NCBI GenBank assembly: GCA_934408725.1
Contig: CAKRVB010000005.1
Span: 1 to 64,000, forward strand
Direction of reading: 5' to 3'
DNA: 64,000 nt
Origin: an uncultured Marvinbryantia sp.
GTDB taxonomy: Bacteria > Bacillota > Clostridia > Lachnospirales > Lachnospiraceae
Shown here: positions 1 through 7,193 of the stretch, piece after piece
Layout: each line of letters starts with the position of its first letter
How positions within the stretch are numbered: position 1 is the first letter of the stretch
Translations under genes and position numbers: made by a program
The notes under the pieces: model-generated
The model's database searches: none
Told to the model about the DNA's origin: nothing
What the model saw: only the letters and a program-made list of their open reading frames with translations

Positions 1-132
1 GAAGGACGCGAAGAAGAACGCAAAAATACAGAACGGGAACGTCTTCGTGCTGAAAACGCTGAAGCTCGTGCTTACTCTGCTGAAACTGAACTTGCCAAAT
101 ACCGGCTTTTGTACGGCAAGCTTCCATCCTAG
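1..132 (+). pseudogene. 3' end of an Rpn-family nuclease/transposase gene (cut by window edge)
   Basis: An open frame runs from base 1 to a TAG stop at 130-132. Its C-terminus is a Glu/Arg/Ala-rich helix ending in LLYGKLPS, almost the same as the end of the copy at 136-756 but lacking a seven-residue ASSAETR-type insert. The family is the Rpn/PD-(D/E)XK group of recombination-promoting nucleases, whose members often end in such a coiled helix. Whether the rest of the gene is intact lies outside the window. It is typed pseudogene because only the tail is visible and its neighbour is clearly damaged. Confidence 0.6.
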
Positions 133-135
133 AAA

Positions 136-756
136 ATGGAAATTGTTGCACAGAAAGTATATGGCGGAATGGACACAAATCTACGGGGTACCAGACTGGA
201 TCTTTATGTAGAAGAAAATGATCGTGTCAAAATGGATGCAACCTATGATGACTCTATCTATGACCTGGAACCGGATCGGAACAATAAAGTGCCCACGGTC
301 AAAGCCTTCCCGAAAAGAGCCCGCTTTTATCACGCAACCATCGACAGGCACATTTTAAAATCCGGTGAAGAATTCGGCAATTTAAAAAATGTGTATGTGA
401 TCTTTTTATGTAATTACGATCCATTTGGCTATGACCGTATGCAGTACACAATCAAAAACATGTGTGTGGAAGATACTGATCATGTGCACGCTGTCTCGGA
501 TACTCTCAGAGAACTTCAGGAAATGGTGGATATTGTAAAACATGATGGGGAGGTGTCTCTTGCTTATATGAAATGGTTTGAACATGATCGTATGATGATG
601 GAAGAAGGCCGCGAAGAAGAACGCAAAAATACTGAACGGGAACGTCTTCGTGCTGAAAACGCTGAAGCTCGTGCTTACTCTGCAGAAACCCGTGCCAGCT
701 CAGCAGAAACTGAACTTACCAAATATCGGCTCTTGTACGGCAAGCTTCCATCTTAG
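136..756 (+). pseudogene. Truncated Rpn-family PD-(D/E)XK nuclease (putative transposase)
   Basis: 206 codons. The protein has the family signatures RLDLYVEEND, RARFYHATIDRHIL and VYVIFLCNYDPFG, then a charged C-terminal helix with EGREEER. From memory family members are about 300 residues; here the N-terminal half of the nuclease fold is absent, and the sequence jumps from MCVEDTD straight to SDTLRELQEM, where relatives carry more residues, so an internal deletion is likely. The usual acidic-Q catalytic strand reads YDLEPD. The ATG comes three bases after the stop of the preceding copy and has no ribosome site. The copies are tandem. I infer a decayed duplicate; a shortened but expressed protein cannot be excluded. 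Confidence 0.6.
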
Positions 757-784
757 GAAATGGAATTAGCAATGATATCAGAGT

Positions 785-822
785 AAAAAAGTCCAGCTTC
801 CTGCCATAGGATTCTGGACTTT
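785..822. terminator. Hairpin terminator between Rpn remnant and pilin gene
   Basis: AAAGTCCAG and CTGGACTTT form the stem around a loop containing CTTCCT and AGGATT, with A-rich and T-rich flanks. It sits between convergent genes and can end transcription in both directions. It closely matches the hairpin at 1919-1957. Confidence 0.7.
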
Positions 823-881
823 CTATATACGAAATATATTTTCTTTGATGAAAACTGAGTTTCTAACGATTTTTCATGCAA

Positions 882-1787
882 TTACCACTCATGAATTAAT
901 TGCCAGTTTTCATCATTTTCAGAAGGTGGAACATATTGAGGCGAATTATTTCTTTTATACATATAAATTTTACCATCATCCGTCCTGTACAGGCATCCTT
1001 CTGTGAGACCAAATAGATCTGTTTTTTCTGTTCTATCCTTATCTTTCGGCTTTAAATCTGCAGATGTATATATTGGAGCATCGGGTTTCAATTCTATGTA
1101 TTGATTTGTCTCTCCAGGTTTTACATAATAATGATGATTAAAATCTTTCTTATCCATCGCAACATACTTCTTACCATTGTATTGATAAATATAACCTTTA
1201 TCTATTGAAAATATTTCCTTTTCTTTGAGTTCTTCAGGCATTTCTTTCGCTTCCCCAAAGGAAGGCGTTGTTCCATTTGACGTATTATTACCAGACGAAT
1301 TTCCATTTGAATTGTTTCCATTATTTCCCGAATCCGCTGCCCCGCTCCACTCAAATGACACATAATCATCCGCTGCATGATAGGTTATTTTACAATATCC
1401 TTTAGCGGCCGGAACGCCGATCCAATATGGCTGACCTGCTTCTGAGGATACACCACCTATATTTAATGGTGTTTTTGTCTGCCATCCATCTTGTTTCTGT
1501 TTTAATGGTTGTACGGTGATCTGATAATCTCCACTGGATAAATAGATTTCGCTTCCATCTTTAGTGTATGTCGCACTGGTATCTCCAGTCAATGCCGCCA
1601 TCATGACTTCTGCGTAAGCCGATCGGACCTCTGACAAATCCACCGCTTCCCTGCTTTTCTCCAATTGGCTGGTGAAAATCGGAATTCCGATGGCTACCAG
1701 AACTGCAATAATGGCGACTACAATCAGAAGTTCTGCCAATGTAAAGCCTTTTTTTAATCTGCTATTTTCAGTGATTTTTCTTTCCAT
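882..1787 (-). CDS. Type IV pilin with long C-terminal domain
   Basis: 301 residues from the chosen ATG, which has GAAAGGAG 13 bases upstream; the frame is open further upstream but has no better site. Residues 12-19 are a class III prepilin signal, KKG|FTLAE, with cleavage after Gly14 and Glu at mature position 5. A hydrophobic helix of about 22 residues follows. The helix and the next segment (QLEKSREA) are nearly identical to the pilin at 2107-2559, but the globular part is about twice as long, with a Gly/Asn/Ser-rich linker near residues 190-210 and then a Lys/Tyr-rich C-terminal domain. It is the last gene of the pilus locus. Probably an accessory or second major pilin; the C-terminal domain is not one I recognise. 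Confidence 0.85.
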   Translation of the reverse strand: MERKITENSRLKKGFTLAELLIVVAIIAVLVAIGIPIFTSQLEKSREAVDLSEVRSAYAEVMMAALTGDTSATYTKDGSEIYLSSGDYQITVQPLKQKQDGWQTKTPLNIGGVSSEAGQPYWIGVPAAKGYCKITYHAADDYVSFEWSGAADSGNNGNNSNGNSSGNNTSNGTTPSFGEAKEMPEELKEKEIFSIDKGYIYQYNGKKYVAMDKKDFNHHYYVKPGETNQYIELKPDAPIYTSADLKPKDKDRTEKTDLFGLTEGCLYRTDDGKIYMYKRNNSPQYVPPSENDENWQLIHEW

Positions 1788-1918
1788 TCTACTGAAATTC
1801 CTCCTTTCTTCCAGCACAGGCATCTGCTCCAATACACAAATACCAATTTTCTTTCTGTAAAAAATCAACAGGAACGCACCATAAACCAGCAAACTTGCTT
1901 CCCAGTGCTTTTCCGTAA

Positions 1919-1957
1919 AAAAGTCCAGGTTCCTAATAATTAGGATTCTGGACTTTT
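1919..1957. terminator. Hairpin terminator between the two pilin genes
   Basis: The stem AAAGTCCAG/CTGGACTTT with inner TTCCTAA/TTAGGA is followed by T-rich sequence on both strands. It lies downstream of the first pilin gene (2107-2559) and before the second. It should reduce read-through and make the two pilins unequal in abundance. It resembles the hairpin at 785-822. Confidence 0.65.
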
Positions 1958-2007
1958 CTATTTTTGTTTATTTTCTATTTCTTCCAATCCTTTATGGATT
2001 TTCGGAA

Positions 2008-2064
2008 TTATGGTTGAAAACTTTCAGCACAACTGGCATCGGTTTTCAAACTTGCTAACCATAA
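2008..2064. repeat. Inverted repeat downstream of pilin gene
   Basis: TTATGGTT (2008-2015) pairs with AACCATAA (2057-2064), and TTGAAAAC (2014-2021) with GTTTTCAA (2042-2049), giving a nested imperfect hairpin. It runs directly into the REP-like element at 2061-2106. Confidence 0.5.
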
Positions 2065-2106
2065 AGCCGGAAAACTCCGTCCCCAATGGTTTTTTCCCCC
2101 ATTGGT
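2061..2106. repeat. REP-like element (CCGTCCCC family) abutting pilin stop
   Basis: It contains AAAACTCCGTCCCCAATGG (2071-2089), then a T tract and CCCCCATTGG. It ends at the base before the stop codon of the minus-strand pilin gene (2107-2109). It belongs to the family also seen at 20422, 21357, 21885, 22681, 38161 and 56999. CCAATGG/CCATTGG can pair, so it may act as a terminator. Confidence 0.7.
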
Positions 2107-2559
2107 TTATTTTGTTGCGATTGCAGTATTTGTAAATGCAACATTTCCATCACCATCAACTTTTACATAAACAGTTCCTGATGCAGGAATTGTTTCTGAC
2201 GCACCTGCTGCCTGAGTAACACCTGCAATTTCTATCGCTGACTGCCAGTCATCTTTCTGCTGTTTCATAGTAACACCTGTTTCAGTATATGCATATGCTG
2301 ATGTTGTTCCAGTTGCGGCTACAAACTTAATATCGTTAACTGTATCATCTGTTTCAGAAAGTAATGCTGCTGAAACTTCAGCATAAGCTGCTCTTAAATT
2401 TGCGGCATCTGTTGCTTCTCTTGATTTTTCCAGCTGTGCATTAAAAATCGGAATAGAGATTGCTACCAGTACTGCAATGATTGCTACTACGATCAGTAAT
2501 TCAGCAAGTGTGAAACCTTTCTTATTTTCTCTTACTTTGTTGAGTGTTTTCTTGAACAT
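2107..2559 (-). CDS. pilA: Major type IV pilin (PilA-like)
   Basis: 150 residues. The start has GGGAGGAAC about six bases upstream. A short basic leader ends in KKG|FTLAE (cleavage after Gly15, Glu at mature position 5). It is followed by a hydrophobic alpha1 helix and a small globular domain rich in Ala and Thr, with QQKDDWQSA in the middle. This size and layout fit a major pilin of Gram-positive type IV pili, which prepilin peptidase (6230-7024) cleaves and PilB assembles at the membrane. An internal promoter candidate (3107-3135) upstream of the preceding gene could raise its expression above the assembly genes. No disulphide-forming Cys pair is present. Confidence 0.9.
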   Translation of the reverse strand: MFKKTLNKVRENKKGFTLAELLIVVAIIAVLVAISIPIFNAQLEKSREATDAANLRAAYAEVSAALLSETDDTVNDIKFVAATGTTSAYAYTETGVTMKQQKDDWQSAIEIAGVTQAAGASETIPASGTVYVKVDGDGNVAFTNTAIATK

Positions 2560-2604
2560 TTTTGTTCCTCCCTGTTCTTATGTTTTGAGTCTGAAGCGTC
2601 CGGG

Positions 2605-3072
2605 TTATACGGGATTATCCGGAATCGCAATCTTGATGTTTCCCGTGTCATCGATCAGCTGTATCTTCAGGTATCCGCCTGCGGATTCGAGAAGTTCTCT
2701 CATTCTGACGATACTCTTATCAAATTCCCGGATCATGCGGTCCTCGCAGGAAAACTGTATGCGAATCAGCATCTGCTGCTGCATCTCTCTGCTGCGGATT
2801 TTGATGTACCTCCCCCGTGGAGGTGTTGTCTCGATACAATTCTCTTTTGCTGTATCAAGTGCCATACTGACCAGTTCACAAAGACCGTGTCCCATTCGAT
2901 TCTCTCTCAGATCTGCTGCTTCTACTGATACCCAGATGTTCGACTTTCCTGCTTCTTTTACGAATCTGTTCAGTACTTCGTTCATGTCTGCATAAGATGT
3001 GTAAAAGCATCTGTTCAGTTTCTGATCTATGATCCCGTCATCCATGGAATCCTGCCTTCGCATCACTGCCAT
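2605..3072 (-). CDS. Small GHKL-type ATPase-like protein with degenerate motifs
   Basis: 155 residues with AGAAAGGAGCG before the ATG. There is no membrane segment. Residues about 60-155 follow the outline of the C-terminal ATP-binding domain of GHKL/AgrC-type kinases: an LCELVSMALDTAKE helix where kinases have the N-box helix, a beta-rich middle, and IVRMRELLESAGGYLKI where kinases have the G2/last helix. The N-box Asn and the GHGIGL loop are missing, so ATP binding is doubtful. It follows a LytTR regulator and precedes the pilin. I infer a partner or anti-partner of that regulator. The GHKL assignment is by pattern only and could be wrong. Confidence 0.5.
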   Translation of the reverse strand: MAVMRRQDSMDDGIIDQKLNRCFYTSYADMNEVLNRFVKEAGKSNIWVSVEAADLRENRMGHGLCELVSMALDTAKENCIETTPPRGRYIKIRSREMQQQMLIRIQFSCEDRMIREFDKSIVRMRELLESAGGYLKIQLIDDTGNIKIAIPDNPV

Positions 3073-3106
3073 CCGTTTCGCTCCTTTCTCTTAAGATAGC
3101 TTTAGT

Positions 3107-3135
3107 ATAATACCATAATCTGGATTTGTACGCAA
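3107..3135 (-). promoter_or_regulatory. Promoter candidate for the GHKL-like/pilin unit
   Basis: On the minus strand TTGCGT (3130-3135), a 17-base spacer and TATTAT (3107-3112). It lies in the 141-base gap before the GHKL-like gene and would allow pilin expression apart from the 19-kb upstream transcript. Confidence 0.5.
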
Positions 3136-3184
3136 GATGTTGAATATGGTCGCTTTTTTGTAAAAGTTGGCATTCGGATGTCAG

Positions 3185-3212
3185 TTTTGACACTTTTTCT
3201 GTTGTTTTTGAC
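3185..3212. promoter_or_regulatory. Candidate LytTR operator: TTTTGAC direct repeat, 21-bp period
   Basis: TTTTGAC occurs at 3185-3191 and 3206-3212, exactly 21 bp apart. LytTR-domain regulators are known to bind two direct repeats two helical turns apart. The site is just past the stop of the LytTR gene and about 50 bp upstream of the -35 at 3130-3135. The repeat is seen; its function is inferred. Confidence 0.4.
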
Positions 3213-3213
3213 G

Positions 3214-3927
3214 TTACATTTTTTCAAACATGTAATCGTAGTACATGTCTCTGGCTTCTTTCTGGTACTTGCGGGATATTGGAATGGCCTCAGACTGTAC
3301 CAGGAATCTGGAGCTTTCCATTTTTTCAACAAAATAGAGATTGATGATATAGCTCTGATGACAACGGAAGAAAAGTTTACCCGGTAGCGATTCTTCCAGC
3401 TCTCCCAGCTTGACGTAACTCTCTACTGTATCTCCGTTTTCCAGATGGATGATCACTTTCCGGTTCACGCTCTCGATATAGACGATATTTCGACAATAAA
3501 CTCTACGGTAGCTTCCCCCGGCTTCTTTGATCATGATCGACGCACGGCGTTCTTTGCTGGTTTTCTGATAGAAAAAGCTGATGCAGTTGTGCAGCTCACT
3601 GATATCAAAAGGATACAGAAGATATCCGGTGGCAAAGACAGCGAATGCCTCTGCATAGTATCTCTGAGAATCCGTAATAAAACAGATCATCACTTTCCGG
3701 TTCCGATTTCGTATCTCTGCTGCCAGCCGCACCCCGTCTCCCTCATGACGAATGGTGGTGTTCAGCAGAACGATATCGAAAGCAGACGCTTCGCCTCCCA
3801 GATTTTCCAGAAAATCGTACTCATTGCTATAGTCACTTACCTGTATATCCATGTTCAACCCCTGCAGTCCGGCACGTATGTATTCCCTGTGTTCTCTGGA
3901 TTTTTCCACAATTGCTGCACGCAGCAT
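3214..3927 (-). CDS. LytTR-family regulator with degenerate receiver domain
   Basis: 237 residues from an ATG with GGGGAGG nearby; longer in-frame starts run into the pilO end and lack a ribosome site. Residues 1-120 have a receiver fold. The acidic pair is replaced (AAIVEKS), the phospho-acceptor Asp is Asn56 (IVLLNTTI), and the conserved Lys is Tyr105 (GYLLYPFD). Residues about 130-237 are a LytTR DNA-binding domain (VYCRNIVYIES, FFRCHQSYIIN). Such a receiver is unlikely to be switched by ordinary Asp phosphorylation. It sits between pilO and a GHKL-like gene and probably controls the pilin promoter just downstream. The protein acts in the cytoplasm. Confidence 0.85.
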   Translation of the reverse strand: MLRAAIVEKSREHREYIRAGLQGLNMDIQVSDYSNEYDFLENLGGEASAFDIVLLNTTIRHEGDGVRLAAEIRNRNRKVMICFITDSQRYYAEAFAVFATGYLLYPFDISELHNCISFFYQKTSKERRASIMIKEAGGSYRRVYCRNIVYIESVNRKVIIHLENGDTVESYVKLGELEESLPGKLFFRCHQSYIINLYFVEKMESSRFLVQSEAIPISRKYQKEARDMYYDYMFEKM

Positions 3928-4015
3928 AGTTTTTCCTCCCCGTTCTCTTCCTTTTTTCCTTGGAATGTCCAGTCTATCCCATTTTGTAAAATCTGTTTTG
4001 TCAGTCTGTATCCCT

Positions 4016-4621
4016 CTACTGTGTCGTATCTGATGCGGATGTATCAGCCGGCAGTCCGCTGTCTGCTGTACCTCCGACCATGGTCTCATAAAAGGTTGCC
4101 GACAGTCCTACATTCACAGCCCCCTGGGAGAAATCCCCTTCCTGGGCAACGATATTGATATTACTCACCAGACATCTCCACTGTCCTTCACAGAGACGTT
4201 TGATCAGATCTTCTGCTTTGCTGTAATCGGCTGCTGAAAAAGTCAGACTGAAGGTTCTTCGAATCAGATCCCCGTCCCGTGTTACATTACTGAAGCTGAC
4301 ATCGTAGGTATTTGCATCCTGAAGTACCTGATTCAGCTCATCCAGCTCTGCTTTTGCATTATTGTAACTTCCCATCTGTCCATAGGTGGCATTGCCCTGA
4401 ATGGTCTCCAGTTCATTCTTCATTCTGGACAGCGTTGCTGCTTTTTGCTGTAGTACCAGCAGCTCCGTATTCAGATTCTCCTGTTCACTGGCCGCTTCAC
4501 CGAGTGCACTGCGCACTGGCTGATCCACTGCCAGATAATAGACTGCTCCCAGGAGGATTACCGTCAGAATTCCCAAAAGAATCTTTTCTTTCAGCGTAAA
4601 ATCACGACTCATTATTTTCAT
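4016..4621 (-). CDS. pilO: PilO-like type IV pilus inner-membrane protein
   Basis: 201 residues; AGGAGG lies about eight bases before the start, which is inside the end of the PilM-PilN gene (20-base overlap). A short cytoplasmic N-terminus is followed by one membrane helix (about residues 13-31, LLGILTVILLGAVYYLAV). Next come a coiled segment with QENLNTELLVLQQKAATL and an outer domain, as in PilO/GspM. With PilM-PilN it should form the alignment platform that links the cytoplasmic motor to the pilin pool. The C-terminal tail is Thr/Ser/Asp rich. Confidence 0.8.
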   Translation of the reverse strand: MKIMSRDFTLKEKILLGILTVILLGAVYYLAVDQPVRSALGEAASEQENLNTELLVLQQKAATLSRMKNELETIQGNATYGQMGSYNNAKAELDELNQVLQDANTYDVSFSNVTRDGDLIRRTFSLTFSAADYSKAEDLIKRLCEGQWRCLVSNINIVAQEGDFSQGAVNVGLSATFYETMVGGTADSGLPADTSASDTTQ

Positions 4622-6200
4622 TGTCTGTACCTCCTAAAATCTGCTGCAGATCATCTGGCAGAATCGTCTTCAGATACATGGTAATCTGGCCGGTTACCGT
4701 CTCTGCCTGTCCTTCTACATTATCCGTTGCTGCCATGGTCACGGTACAGTAATCTACCAGATCCTGGGCATTTAACTCCTGTGCCAGCTTATTGATATCT
4801 TCCAGTGACGCTCCGGTTACCGGAAGTGTCAGCTGACTGGCGCTTAATGACCAGCTTCCTACTTTTACCTTCGGAAATACCACATCCTGCAGAAGCTGCA
4901 TCACATCCGGCCGGTTCATATAGCCGACCTCATCCATGGTGAATCCCTGATAGCTATAATGTGCATAGGTATCCTGCAGATCTCCCAGACTTTCAATATA
5001 GGCGTTGGCAGCATCGACCTGCTGCTGCAGACTGGCTGTCTGCGCCTGCTGCCGACTGACCTCGATCAGACGGTCTGCTACAGCGAATTTCCCCAGTGCT
5101 CCTGCTCCTGCTGCAATCACAACCAACGCCGGTACCGCCAGGGCATAATGCTTCTTTTCGATTCCGGCTGTGGCAAGATTGATACACTTATTCTTTAGAG
5201 TTACATTCTGATTCAGACTGATTCCAGCTGCCTGAAAACATACCGAATCCACCTCTGTCTGACGGTTGCCCTGCATGCCTTCCAGCAGCTCTGAGGTATC
5301 CCGGATATTGACTTCCACACTTTCCCGCAGTCTGTCTTTCATAGCTTCTGTCGCTATGCTGTTTCCACATACCCAGATATTTTCCAGCTGACTGCCCGGA
5401 TTGCTGAACTGATAGAAGTTCAGTGCCCGCATGATCTCCACACTGATCTGGGCAAACGCATCCTGACACACCTCGCTGTTTACACAGTCTTCATGGTTGC
5501 TTATCAGCCATGCATGAGCCAGATGAATATCGATATGATAATGATCTGCCAGCAATTCTTCTACCCGGTCCATACCCTGTTCTACCGTACGGGTAACCTG
5601 ATGCCGGAATCCCCTGAAGATCATCAGTCGACTGGAATTGCTTCCCAGATCCAGAATTCCGTATTCTTTCTCCCGGTCGATATCCGGATGCTTCTGCAAA
5701 TACCGATAAAGCAGAGTTTCACAGGCAGATACTTCCGGTGCAACCGTTTTCAGCCGCAGACCAGCCTTGCGAGTCGCCAGTCGAAGATCTGCCAGTGTCT
5801 CCATCGGCACTGCAATAGCCAGTACTTCGTTTTCCTCATCCTTTTTCTCATACTGAATATAATCAAATGCATATTTCTTTAATTCATCACTGATGTAATC
5901 CCTGAATTCATAGGGAAGATTGTACATCATCTGTTCCGGTGTCATCTTCGGCATGGTGACATTTCGCAGATAGCTGGATGCAGCCGGAATCACCACTGCT
6001 GCATCCCTGCAGTGAATCTTATGTTCTTTCATTGCCTGACGAATCAGTTCCCCGGTGCTCTCCACCGAAACAATTCGACCATCCTTGAACAGTCCGTCTG
6101 GCATCTGCACCGATACGGCCTTCTGAATTGTCTCGCCCTTCATGAGAACCAGCTTCAGCTGTTCCCGTCCTATATCAATTCCAAGACATGTTTTTGCCAT
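4602..6200 (-). CDS. pilM: PilM-PilN fusion protein of the type IV pilus platform
   Basis: 532 residues with GGGAG before the start. Residues 1-340 are a PilM actin-like ATPase (phosphate loops GIDIG at 7-11 and ILDLGSNSS at 182-190; ICGNS-like VCGNS near 277). A single membrane helix at about 352-372 follows, then a coiled segment (SRQQAQTASLQQQVDAA) and a PilN-like domain with VKVGSWSLSASQLTLPVTG. In most organisms PilM and PilN are separate proteins held together by the short cytoplasmic tail of PilN; here they are covalently joined. PilO follows with an overlap. The fusion fits a compact Gram-positive system without PilP or PilQ. Confidence 0.88.
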   Translation of the reverse strand: MAKTCLGIDIGREQLKLVLMKGETIQKAVSVQMPDGLFKDGRIVSVESTGELIRQAMKEHKIHCRDAAVVIPAASSYLRNVTMPKMTPEQMMYNLPYEFRDYISDELKKYAFDYIQYEKKDEENEVLAIAVPMETLADLRLATRKAGLRLKTVAPEVSACETLLYRYLQKHPDIDREKEYGILDLGSNSSRLMIFRGFRHQVTRTVEQGMDRVEELLADHYHIDIHLAHAWLISNHEDCVNSEVCQDAFAQISVEIMRALNFYQFSNPGSQLENIWVCGNSIATEAMKDRLRESVEVNIRDTSELLEGMQGNRQTEVDSVCFQAAGISLNQNVTLKNKCINLATAGIEKKHYALAVPALVVIAAGAGALGKFAVADRLIEVSRQQAQTASLQQQVDAANAYIESLGDLQDTYAHYSYQGFTMDEVGYMNRPDVMQLLQDVVFPKVKVGSWSLSASQLTLPVTGASLEDINKLAQELNAQDLVDYCTVTMAATDNVEGQAETVTGQITMYLKTILPDDLQQILGGTDNENNES

Positions 6201-6229
6201 TATCTTCTTTCTCCCATTCTTTTGTTTTC

Positions 6230-7024
6230 CTAAAGCAAGCCCAGATACCAGTTCACCAGCCGTTCTCCATACAGCAGCATGACATAAGATGCCAGTGCAA
6301 TGGATGGCCCAAAAGGAATGGGTGCTCCTTTTTGATTTCTATTTCTGACTGCTCCCATGAGTAAGCCCAGTATGCAGGAAAAGAACAGGGAAAACAGAGA
6401 TGCCGCTGCGCCAAGATACAATCCGGTCACTGCAAACAGCTTGATGTCACCGCCACCCATGGTTTCTTTCCCCAGTAATTTATCAAACAACAGGGTCAGC
6501 CCCAGCATAATCCCACCATAGCCGATTCCTGTCAGAACATGCGCCAGAATCGCCATTTTTCCCATTCCGGTAAATGGCAATGCCACCAGCCAGGCAATCA
6601 CGGAAATCACCAGACATCCATTGGGAATCTCAAAACTCTCCAGATCCACCAGCGACAGGCAGAACAGACAGCAGGCGAACACCATATTTCTCAGGTACTC
6701 TGCGCTGAGATCCCACCGGAGCAGGCTCAGCACGCTGACGATTGCAAAAAACAGCTCCGCCAGCATATATCTGGCACTGATCTTCGCCTTGCAGTATCGG
6801 CATTTGCCCCCCAGGAACAGCCAGGAAAAGACCGGCACCAGATCTGGCGCAGACAGAACATGTCCGCAGGCAGTACAATGACTGCGTCCGTGTAAGAAAG
6901 ACTCTCCATGAGCGATACGCCATGCTGCGCAGTTCAGGAAAGATCCAAAGACCGCTCCAAAGATGAAAGCCAGGACAGCGCAGTAGATGCCGATGTATAA
7001 GTTGTCGTATATAGAAATAAACAT
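6230..7024 (-). CDS. pilD: Prepilin peptidase (A24 family)
   Basis: 264 residues, multi-spanning. GSFLN motif near residue 27; two CxxC pairs (CTAC, CRYC) in the first loop for zinc. Catalytic Asp pair: one in SLVDLESFEIPN and one in the GGGDIK motif. FGPS is near the C-terminus. This bifunctional enzyme cuts class III leader peptides at the membrane and N-methylates the new N-terminus. It should process the two pilins, the giant prepilin and the minor prepilins of this locus. The ribosome site before the ATG is weak (GTGGT), so translation may lean on its neighbours. A palindromic element separates it from pilC. Confidence 0.93.
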   Translation of the reverse strand: MFISIYDNLYIGIYCAVLAFIFGAVFGSFLNCAAWRIAHGESFLHGRSHCTACGHVLSAPDLVPVFSWLFLGGKCRYCKAKISARYMLAELFFAIVSVLSLLRWDLSAEYLRNMVFACCLFCLSLVDLESFEIPNGCLVISVIAWLVALPFTGMGKMAILAHVLTGIGYGGIMLGLTLLFDKLLGKETMGGGDIKLFAVTGLYLGAAASLFSLFFSCILGLLMGAVRNRNQKGAPIPFGPSIALASYVMLLYGERLVNWYLGLL

Positions 7025-7113
7025 GTTACCACTACTTTCTCTAAGCCTGTTTCAATGCAGATGTTAACCGAAAGCATATTGCATTCTCACAGGCATATTT
7101 TTTGTTGTATACT

Positions 7114-7193
7114 ATGTGATATATCTACGGATTACTCCATTGCTACGCAATTCCCGTAATCCTTTATCCCTTTGTCCCCTTGATATATCACAT
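7114..7193. repeat. Nested palindrome overlapping pilC stop codon
   Basis: The outer arms ATGTGATATATC (7114-7125) and GATATATCACAT (7182-7193) are perfect 12-bp inverted repeats. Inside are GGATTAC (7129-7135)/GTAATCC (7156-7162) and ATTGC (7139-7143)/GCAAT (7147-7151). The right arm covers the pilC stop codon at 7188-7190. It is the whole gap between pilC and the prepilin peptidase gene apart from about 90 bases. It could be an mRNA stabiliser, an attenuator or a mobile palindrome. Confidence 0.7.

Noticed and set aside
2477..2995. Open plus-strand frame of 172 codons across the pilin start and GHKL-like gene
   Set aside because: It is antisense to better supported genes, has no ribosome site and shows no recognisable domain.
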